Below are positions 10,861 through 22,372 of a stretch of 64,000 nucleotides of DNA, piece after piece. The stretch's first letter is position 1, and every line of letters starts with the position of its first letter. The notes beneath the pieces are model-generated. The model saw only the letters and a list, made by a program, of their open reading frames with translations, did not search any database and had not been told where the DNA came from. Source of the stretch: Hetaerina americana. Its lineage: Eukaryota; Arthropoda; Insecta; Odonata; Calopterygidae. Made by a program: the position numbers and the translations under genes. Location: positions 924,001 to 988,000 of the forward strand of contig JAKTNV010000023.1 of assembly GCA_022747635.1 (NCBI GenBank). Reading direction: 5' to 3'.

Positions 10861-11527
10861 CAAATAATTTAAGAATTGCGAAGTGTGTTTCTTTTTTCGA
10901 ACAATTGAATAGTTTGTCAAAGAACCCAGGGTCATTGAATAATAATGAGAAATCCGATGGAGATAGTAATGACAGCCTAAATGATCCCACTTTCACCCGA
11001 AGCCCGATTAGTGGTTTCCTTGCGCATTGCCTGTGGGCAGTTTTTCTTCCATTGCGTCTCATGCATGGTGCGTGACTTAAGTATGTTCGTGTGCTGTGCA
11101 TAACTGGCGCGAACACTCCCCCGGTCACACTACTTACCCGCGACTTGTGGTTTATCATGCAGGCGTGCAACAGCCACTGCCACACGCCCTAATAGGAGCC
11201 TACAGGATTCAATGTAAGAGGGGGATGTTAAAGCTTCGGGAGCCCGACTCTGAATGTGGGGATTCTAACGCCAGCCGAGGGTATTGAAATGGAGCCGAGA
11301 GTATTTTTCTCCGGCGAGCATGGGAGGCGAGGGGATGGAGCTTCGCCGGCACTTCTCCTAAGCACCGGGATTGCGCCAAGTCCATGCACCTCCACGACCG
11401 ATCGACAGGAAATGTAACTCTTAATATCATACCGCGACGTCGCGTGTGTCACCGCTTCACTTCCGATGAAAATCTGAAGAGAGTTCTCACGTGTGAAGCC
11501 TCCGTTAAGGGGTTTCATTTCTTTGCG
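10861..11527. other. Unassigned stretch
   Basis: Relatively GC-rich in places, with overlapping open frames on both strands. None resembles a known family and there is no clear splice or promoter context. Confidence 0.4.
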
Positions 11528-11840
11528 TAGAAGTAGTAGTATTTAGGGGAGGCGACCGAAAGCTGAGGTCATGTGCGCCATAGGGGATGGATAGGAAAGG
11601 ATGAAGGGTGGAGACAAACCCGGCGTCGGCATTAGCCTACTCTTTACGAAAGGCGCCAAGGGGTCCGCAGCTTAACGTCCCATCCGACGGACGGCGTACT
11701 CACTCAAAGTGCCCTCCACAACGCACCTCAAGTAGGGATGGAGATACCTCTGAAAAATATTCAACACCGCCGGGATTTGAAACCGGGCCCTCTGGGTGGG
11801 AAGCCAGTACGTTAGCCCCCGCACCATCTCGATCGCCTCA
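11528..11840 (-). mobile_element. tRNA-derived SINE, family 1, copy d
   Basis: The same 305-bp family as 26011-26319, on the minus strand. The tail (tagtagtattt) is at the left and the head with B box near 11770-11785 at the right. The B box carries one extra base. No clean target duplication was found by eye. Confidence 0.85.
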
Positions 11841-13236
11841 TTTCCTTTAGCCTCCTTCACTTCGATTTCCTTTCGCCTCCTTTCCTTCGATCTCGAATTG
11901 ACTCATTTATTACGCCTTACCATTCATTCGTCAATCGCCTTCCACACGTCGCGGCGACTGCTAGACGTTTGATGCGATTATGGGAAATGGCGAGTAGTCA
12001 CGCTGCTCATTCGTGACAAAAGAAATTTAAAGCAGTATGAAAAGGTAAAGAGCATCTACCACCGGGGGACGTGCTGCTCAATATGCAAACGAACCTGGAT
12101 GTACTTAAAGCTCGAAGGTTGAGATGCCATGAGGTGTGTTACTCTTTCAAGAAGCTGTGATTTAACCACGATACACAGGTTTGTGCGAGCACACGCACGC
12201 AGCGCTACATCGGCGGCACGAAAGGTGTTCTTACCATTAGGCGCAAACCAATACACAAATAATGGCTAACGAAACAGTCTTCAGATAGCTGGTTACATGA
12301 AAATGTATGGCCAATTATGCGTGAGAAATTTTGACAATGCCTTCATTTTTACTGGTCAACATGGTTTGGACTCGGTAACTTTTCGAGGAATCCGGTAACG
12401 ATGACAAAGTTAAGGCTGCTCCAACGCTCCCGCTAAAACGCTCCATTAATGAAGTTATCTTAATTACCAAAACTTTTTGTGAAACTACAATGACACTCAT
12501 AATAGAATTAGTGATGTTTTTCGGAAAACACTCATTATTTGAGGAATGTTGAATCAAACCGATTGGCTTTTTATAGGGGATTAACGGCAATTAACCCTAA
12601 ATTCAAATAGCTTCCGTGGGGATACATTATTAGAGACTTCAATTCAGAAAGAGAATGTGTGTGAAATGACGTCAGACAATCCAAAAAGTGACTTAAATGT
12701 TGCGACGGCGTTACTTCTTTCAATGCAACGAGATGAAGCGAAAGCTAATACCTACAATCCGTCATCTTTAACACACCATATCCAGTAAATGAGATGTACT
12801 ACAATCTCATGATAATCTACGACATCGAATATTTTTCTTTCTCTTCGGTGGTATTTTTACGCAATGTGACTCTAGATTCCTCCATGTAAGAAGACCCCCA
12901 GCAAGCTGCACTTGAGGCTCCTCGAACGAGCACAGGTTATAGACAACACAATCAGGCATTGCAAAATAAATAAAAGTGAGCGTACAATACAGCCGCATGT
13001 AACTCTGAAAGGGAAGTTTTAGAAACGGGCTCCACAATCACCCCATCACCTTGCGGACATTGCACAGCCCCTGCATCAATATTTACGTCAAGGAGCTCCA
13101 ACGGCATTTAACACATTACTAGTGGTTTCCTCGCTTTCGGAACATTTGAAAAGCTGGATGGATACCCTCAGGCACAGTTAGTTTTGGGCTTAACTTTTCA
13201 AGCGTAGTATAACGGTACAGCGATATACGAGTACAA

Positions 13237-13238
<2 letters not shown>
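11841..13238. other. No recognisable gene
   Basis: No protein family, RNA gene or repeat could be recognised on either strand. Confidence 0.4.

Positions 13239-13302
<64 letters not shown>
13239..13302. repeat. (TA)n microsatellite
   Basis: A pure TA array next to the 3' end of the RTE-like LINE, whose own tail is TAA-rich (attattattatt at 13320-13335). Confidence 0.95.
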
Positions 13303-13305
<3 letters not shown>

Positions 13306-13309
13306 CATA

Positions 13310-14741
13310 TGGATATATTATATTATTATTATTATGTAATCTACCGGTTAAGGTAGGTTTTTGGATGGACATAATTACTAATTTAATAATTTGTGACCCC
13401 TAGCAAAACACAACATCCTACTTTACATCAGGTCCCTCTCCAGCTCTGAATACTTTCTTCCTCCCTTCATCCCGTCCAACATCCCAATCCTGTTCCTTCC
13501 CTTTCCCCGTCTGCCTAACATCCTCCCCTCAATTACAGTCTTCAACATCCCGCTGCCGGTCAATACCCCCTTCAGCCACTTTTCCTGCCTCCATAGGATT
13601 GCTCCCAACAAACCCCTCTCTTCGCCCACCATATCAAGTACTTCCTCGTTTGTTTTCTTCTCTGTCCAATTCACCTCCTCCATTCTTCTCCACACCCGCA
13701 TTTTAAAAGCCTCCAGTCTACGTCTATCCTTCTGCTTCAATGGCCACGTTTCCGCGCCGTACATAGCTACACTCCAAATTGAAGTTTATACGAGCCTTTT
13801 CTTAACATCTTTACTCAACGTCCCCGTCATCAACTCCCTCCTCCTTGTGAAAGCCTCTTTGCCTAGCGCAATTCGTCTCCTTACGTCCCTACTACCTTGA
13901 CCGTGTTGGTCCAAAACACTACCGAGATACGTAAACTGTTCTACCTGTTCTAGTTTTTGCCCTCCTATTTTAATGTTTAGCTTAGCCTTTTTCTTTCTAG
14001 AAAATCGCATAACCTTTGTTTTATTAATATTGATTCTCATCCTATACCTGTCGCACTGAATTTCCAATTCACTAAGCAATGTTTGCAGCCCCTTGGCTGA
14101 CGGACAAACTAAAGCTTGGTCTTCAGCAAACCTAACTAATTTTACGAATTCCCCGCCCACTTTCATTCCTACCTCCAGTTCTTCCCATGCCTCTTTAATC
14201 AATTCCTCTGCATACAGGTTAAAAAGCAACGGTGATAATGGGCAACCCTGCCTTACACCTCTTCCTAACACTGCCCATCCGGACTCCCCGTTCCCCACCC
14301 GCACCTGAGCAGTCTGAGACAAGTACAGCTTTCGGATTAGCCTCCTTTCCCTCCAATCTATTCCTATTTTCTTCAATATACTCATTAATTTTTCCCAATT
14401 CACTCTATCAAACGCTTTTTCGAAATCTACGACACAGGAAAATACCTCCTGGTTGTGTTCTATATTCCTCTTGATTAATAATCTCATTACTGCAATGGCA
14501 TCACGCGTACCTCTCCCCTTCCTAACCCCAAACTGATCATCCCCTAAGTAATCATTTGCCCTACTCTCTATCCTTTTGTTTATGATCCTGAGAACAACTT
14601 TAGCTACGTGGGATATCAAACTTATCGTCCTATAGTCCTCACATGATGTAGCCTCTACCTTTTTCGGAATAGGAACTAAAACTGATCTCACAAAGTCTTC
14701 CGGCCAGATTCCCTCCTCATAAATACTACGGATCAGCCCAT
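13310..14741 (-). pseudogene. RTE-like LINE copy A: reverse transcriptase 3' half
   Basis: A 301-codon open frame (14691-13786) carries a non-LTR reverse transcriptase. It contains DQFGVRKGRGTRDAI at residues 52-66, motif A VVDFEKAFDRVNWEKL at 87-102, GVRQGCPLSPLLFNLYAEE at 145-163, the catalytic box RFAEDQAL at 187-194 and INKTKVM near 222-228. After one stop a second frame (13764-13423) gives the RTE-type C-terminal tail MYGAETWPLK... to ERDLM, then a 3' UTR with a TAA-rich end. The first catalytic aspartate is replaced by glutamate (FAED), so the enzyme is probably dead. The 5' half is missing; at 14741/14742 it joins the Tx1-like element out of frame. Confidence 0.88.
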
Positions 14742-16530
14742 ATAGACCAGGTCAAATGCTTTCTCAAGATCGATAGCCAGCAGTGATGAAAAACGATCGC
14801 CATAGAAGGGCGCGGAAAAAATAATGTCGCGAATTAAAAGTGCTGCATCGAAGATGTTTCGCGTTTTTGACACGGCGTACTGGGATGGAGAGAGGACGAT
14901 GTCGGCAGCAGCCGTCATTCTATATCGTAGGACGTGCGACAATATTTTATAATCTGCGTTTAAAAGGTCGATTGGCCGGAAGTCGTTGAACGACTTGGTC
15001 CGCGTTTTCTTTGGTATAAGCGTTATCACGGCGGTCCGCTGACTTGCAGTCAGAGAGCCGCTAGTTAAAATACAGTTAAAAAGGTGGGTTAACATAGGCT
15101 TTAAAACATCCCAGTACGCTAAATAAAATTCAAAGGGTAGGCCGTTCAAGCCGGGTGCTTTGCCCTTTGGGAACATGGAGGAGACGCAGTCCAGTTCGTC
15201 TGAACTTACGTCTCGAGAAAAATCGTCTTTTCGATCTGTGGAAAGCGCAGGGAGAAAAGGGAGAGGGGGTGTGTCTCCCTCCTTCCACGGAGGATACCTG
15301 TTAAAGGTGTTTTGAAAGTGCCGGCCCGCTTCCCTATGGAGATCGGTGTCACCGGCGGCAGATTCTCTGACAGGGATTCTGTCTATATCGGAGCCAGAGT
15401 TGGATTTCATCCAACGCCGAAGCTCAGATAGCGTTAGGGCGCCCCCTATATCCGTGTCCAGTTCTTTTTGCCACTTTTGGGGAGCGTATTTTTGGAGCTC
15501 GTGGCCCAGGATAATTTTTTTTAGGGACGACACTTGGGCGTGGAAACCCTCCGGCGCCACATCCTTACGCAGTAGCTCTTCTAGCGCTCGGCGATAGGAG
15601 ATGGTGTAATTTTTTTCCCTACGCCACTCAAAAGTTTGCCTTTTGATGTGGGTGAAAATGCGGGAGTTGAAAACCTCGTCCCACCATAGAGCGAGGTCTG
15701 CACCGGGACGGAGTGCCAAGATCAGTTCACACACCCGGGTGCGGATGGAGTCGCGTCCTCCAGCACGCGGAAGTCCATGCGCCACACGGAGCCGCAGCGG
15801 TGGACGTGCGCGCCCGGGGTTGTGTCCGGGCACGTAACTCTCATGATCACTGCGCAGTGATCAGAGAAGGACACCGGGAGAGTGTCCACCAAGTGGACAT
15901 CATTCTTTAGGGATGCCGAGACGAAGAGGTAGTCAATCCGCGTCCGAGAGTTAGGCCCTGATCGCGTGAAGGGGGCGGGGCCGGCGCAATAAGAACGCAC
16001 TGCGTCAATCGCTCCAATCGAGTCGAGCATCAGTGAGAGTGCCCGGCTTGGATAGTATGTCACCCTATCTCTGTTCGAGGCACTATCCTCTCGGCGGTAG
16101 ATAGAGTTAAAATCTCCGCCCAATATGGCCTTCCCCGAGAAGGAATACAGGTAGGGGAGGAGAAGTTCATTGAAATATGTTTCGCGCGCTCACCGGAGGG
16201 AGCGTAAAGGTTTGTGATATGGACACCATTCACGATAACGGACGTTATTCGGCCCAAGGGGTGGCGGCGAACATGAGAAAACGGAATGCCATTTCGGACT
16301 AGGGTGGTGGTGCCAGAATGACTTTCGGCGAAATTGCCGATAGCCTGAAAGATGTTCGCATCCCAGACTATGTCCTCCTTTACCTCTTGAAGGAGGATTA
16401 CATCAGCCCTAAGATCGCGGAGAAAACGTTGGGGAACTGCAATTTTTAAAGCGCTATAAACGCCAGCAATGTTAAGCGAAATAATATTCCTTGGTGGAAT
16501 GAGAGGACAGCTGTGGACACCGGACATCAC
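14742..16530 (-). pseudogene. Tx1-like LINE ORF2: endonuclease and start of reverse transcriptase
   Basis: An apurinic-type endonuclease domain lies in two frames. The first, 16530-16180, has SLNIAG and VILLQEVKEDI. The second, 16123-15830, has GGDFNSI and the catalytic SDHCAV. A third frame (15833-14742) contains the linker and RT start: KAPGLNGLPFEFYLAYW, TAVITLIPKK, FRPIDLLNADYKILSHVL and the motif A block LAIDLEKAFDLV. That order and wording are typical of the Tx1 group of L1-like elements. At least two frameshifts are present. The sequence stops in motif A, so the catalytic ADD box and everything after it are absent and RTE sequence follows. Confidence 0.85.
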
Positions 16531-17954
16531 TTACCAGAGTCCTGGTCGTGGCTTACGTCGCTTCGGTCGCGGCTCGAACCCGGGCGACGAGTGCTTCGCC
16601 TCTTCCCGGGACGCTTCGTCCGACGGGTCGACGATCGAGGTCTCGACTTGTCACCGCATACCTCCCCTCCGACCTCGTCCGAAGAGGAAGACCCAGCCGT
16701 GGTCCCTACGAAGAGCGGGTTACTCGGCGGCATTCCACGGAGGGCCCTCATCGGGCGAGCAAAGCTGTGGGCCTTCCCTGCCAAGGAGGTGGCCTCAGGA
16801 GGGGGGGGGGCGGGGTCGCGGACTGGTGGTCATCTGCCGAAGGGGCCCCGTCGGGGGAAATCAGAGGAGATCGGTCGAATTGGTCCGCCTCTAGAGGAGC
16901 CCTGGGAAGATCGTCGACACCTTGGCTGTCCTCAAAGGAGAAGGACGGTGGAATGTCTGGGATTGTTGACGTCGAAAAAGTTTTACTCGTACATGTGTCA
17001 ACTTCCGCGGCCGGTGATACTTTATTGAGTTTCCGTGATAACGGAATCGAGGGGCCCGCCGTTGAGGAAGGGGGACAGTCGCAATCGGATGCATCCTCCC
17101 CCGCTGTCACCCGTGATTCTCGGGGAGTTGGAAGCCCGTGAAGCGAGGATTGCGGGGAGAACGCGTCGTTGGCGTGGCCAGAGAAAGGAAGGACGCAGGA
17201 TGATCCGTCCTCTTTTGACGGGGTCACGGAGATAGGGGCCGGTGGTCGTGAGAGTGTATCCGAGCTGGTAGGGACCGCAGCTTGATCGATGTTCGAAATC
17301 AGCAGTGCAGTGCCGTCCGTCCTCTTCTTTTTCGGATCCCTTTCTTCCGTTGACTTTCGCTCCCTCTGAAATTTCCCTCCAAGTGGAAGGGGGATGCGGG
17401 GGTTCGGCGGGAATAGCTGGGGCCGCACCCTCGATAAGTATCAGGGACCGCGCCGTCTCCTCCACAGCCACCTCGGGCTCATCCATCTCCTCGGCGGTGT
17501 TCGGATTGGAGACCAAAAACATGGCCTCCGCATAGCTCCTCCCTCCCTGGTTCCGAGGGCAGGTCTTGCGCTCGTGGCCTTCTTGGTTGCAACGGGCGCA
17601 GGTGCGGCGCTGACCCTCGTAGATGATGATGGCCCGGTTGCCGCCGATGTGGAGGTACGAGGGGATATTTCTTTCGACCGTCATCCGCACCACTCTCGTA
17701 CCTGTCAACACGCGCGCCATTTTGTCGCCCTCCCACCTGTTCTCCCACGAGCGATGGATTTTTCCAAAACGTTGAAGCCCGCCTGTTATATCTTCCAATG
17801 GGGTCTCCACGGGGAGACAAAGAACCCTGACATAACAAGGGCTACCGGAGGTCTCGTCAGTAGTAATCGTCGTCCTCGGATCATTTTTGGATGGAAACGG
17901 TAGTTTTTGTGGGATATTATCTAGACTCCTCTTCATAGTAGCTTCAGTTGCCAA
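16527..17954 (-). pseudogene. Tx1-like LINE ORF1 (zinc-knuckle protein), frameshifted
   Basis: ORF1 starts at 17954. Residues 119-132 read CARCNQEGHERKTC, a CX2CX4HX4C nucleic-acid-binding knuckle, preceded by an RRM-like stretch (VRVLCLPVETPLEDI near residues 42-56). It is followed by a long Ser/Pro/acidic region continued in two other frames (about 17430-16748 and 16784-16527) and ending in an Arg/Ser-rich tail. ORF1 proteins of this kind bind element RNA. Two frameshifts are inferred, one near 17290 and one near the run of G at 16800-16811. The stop lies close to the ORF2 start, as in other two-ORF LINEs. Confidence 0.8.
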
Positions 17955-18683
17955 TTAAGGAATACCAAATGGCGGTAATATCCAAATTGGATCGCCACAA
18001 TCTCTTCGGGTGTGAGGCCCAGCGACTCTAGTGTAAAGAGGTGGACCTCCAACGGAGTAGGGGGCTTCGCCTTCTCATCAACTTACAAGGCGAGCGTGTT
18101 TACGCGACGTACGACCATTTTGAAAGAAATCAAATGGAACACGCCAGCGCGAAAAAAAACAAGAGCGCACTGAAAGCACTACAAAAAAGAAAGAAAAAAA
18201 CACTCGTGTGCACTCCCTCCCCGCTACACGCACCCGGCGGTAGCAAATAAAAAGGAACCTCAGCTCTACACCAGGTGTCAAGGTCAGTCTTGATCCTGTA
18301 AACAAAACAGAAGTACGGCCTTCCCGGTGGAAGAAGTCGAGAATCAAACTGCACGCTTCTTGATGAACTAGGCGGTCAACCGCCGCTCGAAACAAAACAC
18401 GATCGGAACCTCGATTTCCGAGAGAGTCCGGCAGTGCCGCTCTCCAAACCCCGGCGGCCGAAGCCTCGGACGGCGGCGAATTTTAGACACTCGGTGAACA
18501 CAGGCACGTCCAGCTACCGAGGCGTCCTCTTAAACTCTGAAAATTTGGGGCTTTTAAAGGAACTAGATGTTGTGACGAAATGCCGTACATACAATGTCAC
18601 AGGCATTCGTATTCGTGCGCGAGGCGCCACAGTCCACGAGGGTAAAGCCAACTTTAAACACTTATGGTGTTTATCCTTTGACA
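17955..18683. other. Probable Tx1-like LINE 5' leader and flank
   Basis: Sequence upstream of the ORF1 start on the minus strand. It is GC-rich to about 18480 and probably includes the element's 5' untranslated region. No ORF here resembles a known protein and the 5' boundary cannot be placed by eye. Confidence 0.4.
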
Positions 18684-18935
18684 AATTCCAAAGAAACCGC
18701 GGGAGATACCGCAACAGTAACTTTTTAACGGAGTCATCCGCTAATGTGCATTTCAATGCAACAATTTCAGAGTGTAAAAATCATTCGCCTTGATGGACAT
18801 TGAGGGATCTGGGTTCGAATCCCAGTCAAGGCGAATGATTTTTACACACTGAAATTGTTGCATTGAAATGCACATTAGCGGATGACTCCGTTAAAAAGTT
18901 ACTGTTGCGGTATCTCCCGCAGTTTCTTTGGAATT
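18684..18935. repeat. Long hairpin (inverted repeat) with tRNA-type B box in loop
   Basis: The left arm 18684-18793 and right arm 18826-18935 are near-perfect reverse complements of about 110 bp (for example ctaatgtgcatttcaatgca against tgcattgaaatgcacattag). The 32-bp loop contains gggttcgaatccc, a perfect RNA polymerase III B-box core. There is no A box in the usual place and no ORF. It could be a foldback element or a head-to-head SINE dimer. Confidence 0.9.
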
Positions 18936-19600
18936 CCCTAAATTACTTACTTGTGCTGTAGTTAAGTTACACAACGAAATATACTTCTTAAAAATGAATA
19001 AAATCACTTAGTTCTATTACATTAGGAGGCATTCCTGTGTTCAAAATAAACTTGCCTACCTAAGGAACAGTGCTAATTTTGATCTTCTATGTTGAGAAAA
19101 TTGCACTTGACTCGAAAACACCAAACCATAATTATGCAGGAAAACAAGGATTCCCACTTACCTAAAATAAATTTGATTGTATCAACATTAAGCTTAAGGA
19201 GAGGATGCCGTAGATTTTATCAAGTCGTTTTGAATTATTTTTGAGAGCTGATGGCATTAAACCCCCAGTAAATAAATGAAATCCACGTAATATAAAAGAA
19301 GGCGAAAGGGAAGGAGACAGATGTGGATGCACCCTGCGAAAGAGGAATTTTATTCGAGGAGGATTAGAAGAGAGAAGAAGTATGAACTGGGTATTTCTAG
19401 ATTCCTCATCGACTTGTCTCCTAAAAGTTAATTACGAGTGACAGTCGGCCCAGGTCTGCAGAGAACACTTTAATTGCATTATGCCTTTGGTGGAACAGGG
19501 AACCGTGGACTCATTCGCCTCTGTCGTACGCAGGAGGCTTCACTTGGAGACTGTTTGGTATGCGTAAGTATTGCAGCACAAAGATATGTCGAATGCATCC
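18936..19600. other. No recognisable gene
   Basis: AT-rich non-coding sequence; nothing assignable. Confidence 0.4.
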
Positions 19601-20147
19601 CTTCGTCATTTTTCCCCATTACCTGACGCCTGGACTTGATCCATCTGTGAAAGGCTTCCGGTCAGATTCGATTTGGTCTTCTTCTCCTGCGTCTTTCGTC
19701 CTGCTGCTGCTGCTTTTCCCTTGCAAGGATTTCGTGGGATGACGACCGTGGAAGCCTTGCCTCCCCCGCTGCCGGGCACGACACACGGCCGATTGGGCCG
19801 AGCCCCGTAGTTGCCAGGACTCAAAATATCTGTATAGTCCATCATGTTAATCTTGGGAATGATAATTGAGGTGGTTTCCCGTTGCCTTCCTCAATAGTGT
19901 TTTTAACGTGACACCATCACTTATTGGCCGCCCCTCTGGGGTCAGACGCCATTGCAGCGGCCTCACTGAGGAACAGACGCTGCTGGACTAGCTTTCGTCT
20001 GGGTCCTAACCTTCGACCTATCTGGCATGGGTGACCCTACCAGGGGCAATAATTATTACTCCCGCCAGGACAGCTCTAGGTGTCATCGGAACGCACAAGC
20101 CCTTCCACCACGTCAAGGTTGTAGTCCGAGGAGGGGACATGTATATA
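19600..20147 (-). pseudogene. RTE-like LINE copy C: 5' UTR and N-terminal start
   Basis: Minus-strand sequence runs from the 5' leader (ccttgacgtggtgg block near 20110-20130) through a start MMDYTDILSPGNYGARPNR at 19845 into a basic KTQEKKTK segment near 19680. It then diverges before the endonuclease. It parallels 45210-45680 and 48580-48860. Confidence 0.8.
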
Positions 20148-20161
20148 CACATGTACATGTG

Positions 20162-20167
<6 letters not shown>

Positions 20168-20216
<49 letters not shown>
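20168..20216. repeat. (TA)n microsatellite
   Basis: A TA array inserted or expanded between two non-adjacent parts of the RTE copy. Confidence 0.95.
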
Positions 20217-20219
<3 letters not shown>

Positions 20220-20228
20220 TATACACAC

Positions 20229-20410
20229 ACGTCCCTACTACTTTGACCGTGTTGGTCCAAAACATTTCTGAGTTGGGTGAACTCTTCCACCTGCTCTAGT
20301 TTTTGCCCTCCTATTTTGTCGTTAAGCTTAGCCTTTTTCTTTCTAGAAATTGCATAACCTTTGATTTATTTATATTGATTCTCATCCCATATCTGTAGAG
20401 ATGCAGAGTT
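20229..20410 (-). pseudogene. RTE-like LINE copy C: post-RT segment
   Basis: The minus frame matches the region after the RT catalytic box in copy A ([23 protein letters not shown]). In a collinear element this block would lie far downstream of the 5' leader at 20147, so the copy is internally rearranged. Confidence 0.75.
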
Positions 20411-20547
20411 GAAAGGGGACTTGTTGTTGAGTACGGTACTGGATTGTATTTTTGTTAGGGGAAACAACATATTTACGTGGTAGTTGTGTTCATTCAAAAT
20501 CAACCTCAACCGTTAGATCACTTAAATATATAGTATATACATAGGTG

Positions 20548-20579
<32 letters not shown>

Positions 20580-20584
20580 CTCAT

Positions 20585-20770
20585 TTATATAGAAACAGAT
20601 ACAAGGAAAATGGATAGGAACACACATAAAGGACGAACACAATAGAGGTGGGGAAGGCGGAATCGAACGGATCACAAGAGTAAAAATATTTCCTTGACCG
20701 GGACTCGAACACCGGATCTTTCCACTTGTCGGGCTGATGCTCATAACCACTTGGGCTATCGAGGAAACGT
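20585..20770. repeat. Repeat family 2 copy with tRNA-like head
   Basis: The 20585-20690 part repeats the gaaacagataNaaggaaaatgg family. On the minus strand 20693-20766 has an A-box-like tagcccaagtggttatgagc and a B box ggtgttcgagtcc, so this is probably a tRNA-derived SINE head. A short TA array precedes it at 20545-20580. Confidence 0.6.
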
Positions 20771-20829
20771 AATTTACTCGGAGATCCGTGGGTCTAATAT
20801 GTCGCCTTTGCGACGATTCGGTCTAGATA

Positions 20830-21640
20830 TCGCAAAGGCTTCCGGTCAGATTCCTTCCTCATAAATACTACGGATCAGCCCATATAGCCTCTTCCTCCCA
20901 CATTTTCCTAAGCATTTTAAAGTTCCACGGGAATGTTATCCACCCCCACGGCCTTATTTAATTTAATCTCCCTTAATGCCTTTTCTATCTCATTTTCAAG
21001 TATGCCTGGACCTAAGCTATCTTCCTCCACGTCATGATCCTTTTCAATGTCTAACTTTGTTGGTCTAAGCTCTTTACTATAAGGTTCTTCTATATATTCC
21101 TTCCATCTCTCTTGGATCTTTACTGCGTCAACTATTACCTTACCCGCCTTATCTCTAACTGTTAGCATAGCTCTTCCTTTCTTACTTCCCGATAAAGATT
21201 TAACTTTGCTGTACAGCGCACCGATTTCACCCTTCCTCTGCAGATTTTTCACATCCTCGCACTGCGTCTTCCACCATGCTTCTTTTGCTTTATTTGTTGA
21301 CCGCCTCAATTTATTGTTTAATTCTTTGGTCTTCAATTTGCCTAATTCTGTATTTGCATTCTTCCATTTTCGCCGCTCATCCATCTTTGTAATCATCTCA
21401 TCCGTGATCCATAGTTTCCTTGTCCTTTTAGTGTTAACGCTTCCAATAGTGTCTTTAGCGGCTTTAGACAACCCTTTCTTGATACTTTCCCATTTTTCTT
21501 TGGGAACTAGCTCTAGGGCTCTAGTCATCGGAACGCACAAGCCCTTCCACCACGTCAAGGTTGTAGTCCGGGGACGGGGTAAATACGAATATAAAATAAA
21601 AAATAATACAAGATAAATCGACTGGGAAATATAAGAATGT
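20830..21640 (-). pseudogene. RTE-like LINE copy C: linker between endonuclease and RT, joined to 5' leader
   Basis: An open minus-strand frame of 213 codons (21558-20917) contains the family linker: KAAKDTIGSV, KRTRKLWITDEMITKMDERR, SLSGSKKGRAMLTVRDKAGK and KLNKAVGVDNIPVEL. Its N-terminus comes directly from 5' leader sequence at about 21520-21640 (matching 45130-45290), so the endonuclease is deleted. The copy is dead despite the open frame. Confidence 0.85.
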
Positions 21641-21659
21641 CACAAAATAAGTAGGGAAG

Positions 21660-21695
21660 TTATAAATATAAATATATATATATAAATATATACAT

Positions 21696-21785
<90 letters not shown>
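21660..21785. repeat. (TA)n microsatellite
   Basis: A long TA array bordering the LINE 5' leader. Confidence 0.95.
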
Positions 21786-21788
<3 letters not shown>

Positions 21789-22372
21789 TGGACGCATATA
21801 TACATTTTTTTCGATGAGCAAATCTATGCAAAAAGTATGTCTGTCTGTCTATCTATTGTATTTATGTGTATGCATGGAATTATAAATTTTACTGCTAACA
21901 TAATGTGTGTACAACGATAGGTTGAACGGGCCATTAGGCCTTAATTTCGCCCAAATAAAGACCTCTATCTATCAATCTATCTAAGTACACATGAAAAAAA
22001 GAAAATACTAGAAAAACTTAACCAAAAAGATTCCTGTGTAAGGTTTTACTTCTCCAGCTCTTTTCGTGCGTGGTGCCCTCCCATCGCCCCGACCTAAGGG
22101 CCCCACCAGTGCATTCTCACTATGAGGATATGAGTATGAAAAATGCATTCGGGTGCCACGGCACTCACTGGAAAAACAAATTACCAGATAGACACTCCTC
22201 AAATATTTATTTTCTAAGTCCTCATGTCGAAATAGGTAAAAATAATCATCTATGATGAGAAATATGTAAAATCAATATCAAAGCTGAAGCCATAGGCAAA
22301 TCAGCATCGAATTAATCGGCTAACGCTTGAGTTGGTGACTTAATGGTGAATATATTTGAAGCGGCACGGATA

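Noticed and set aside
10524..11075. 183-codon open frame as a new gene
   Set aside because: It contains an isolated mariner fragment (HHDNAPSH) and nothing else recognisable; the opposite strand is equally open, so it is probably chance.
16469..17141. Plus-strand open frames over the Tx1 ORF1
   Set aside because: They are GC-rich shadows of the minus-strand ORF1, which has the zinc knuckle and family wording.
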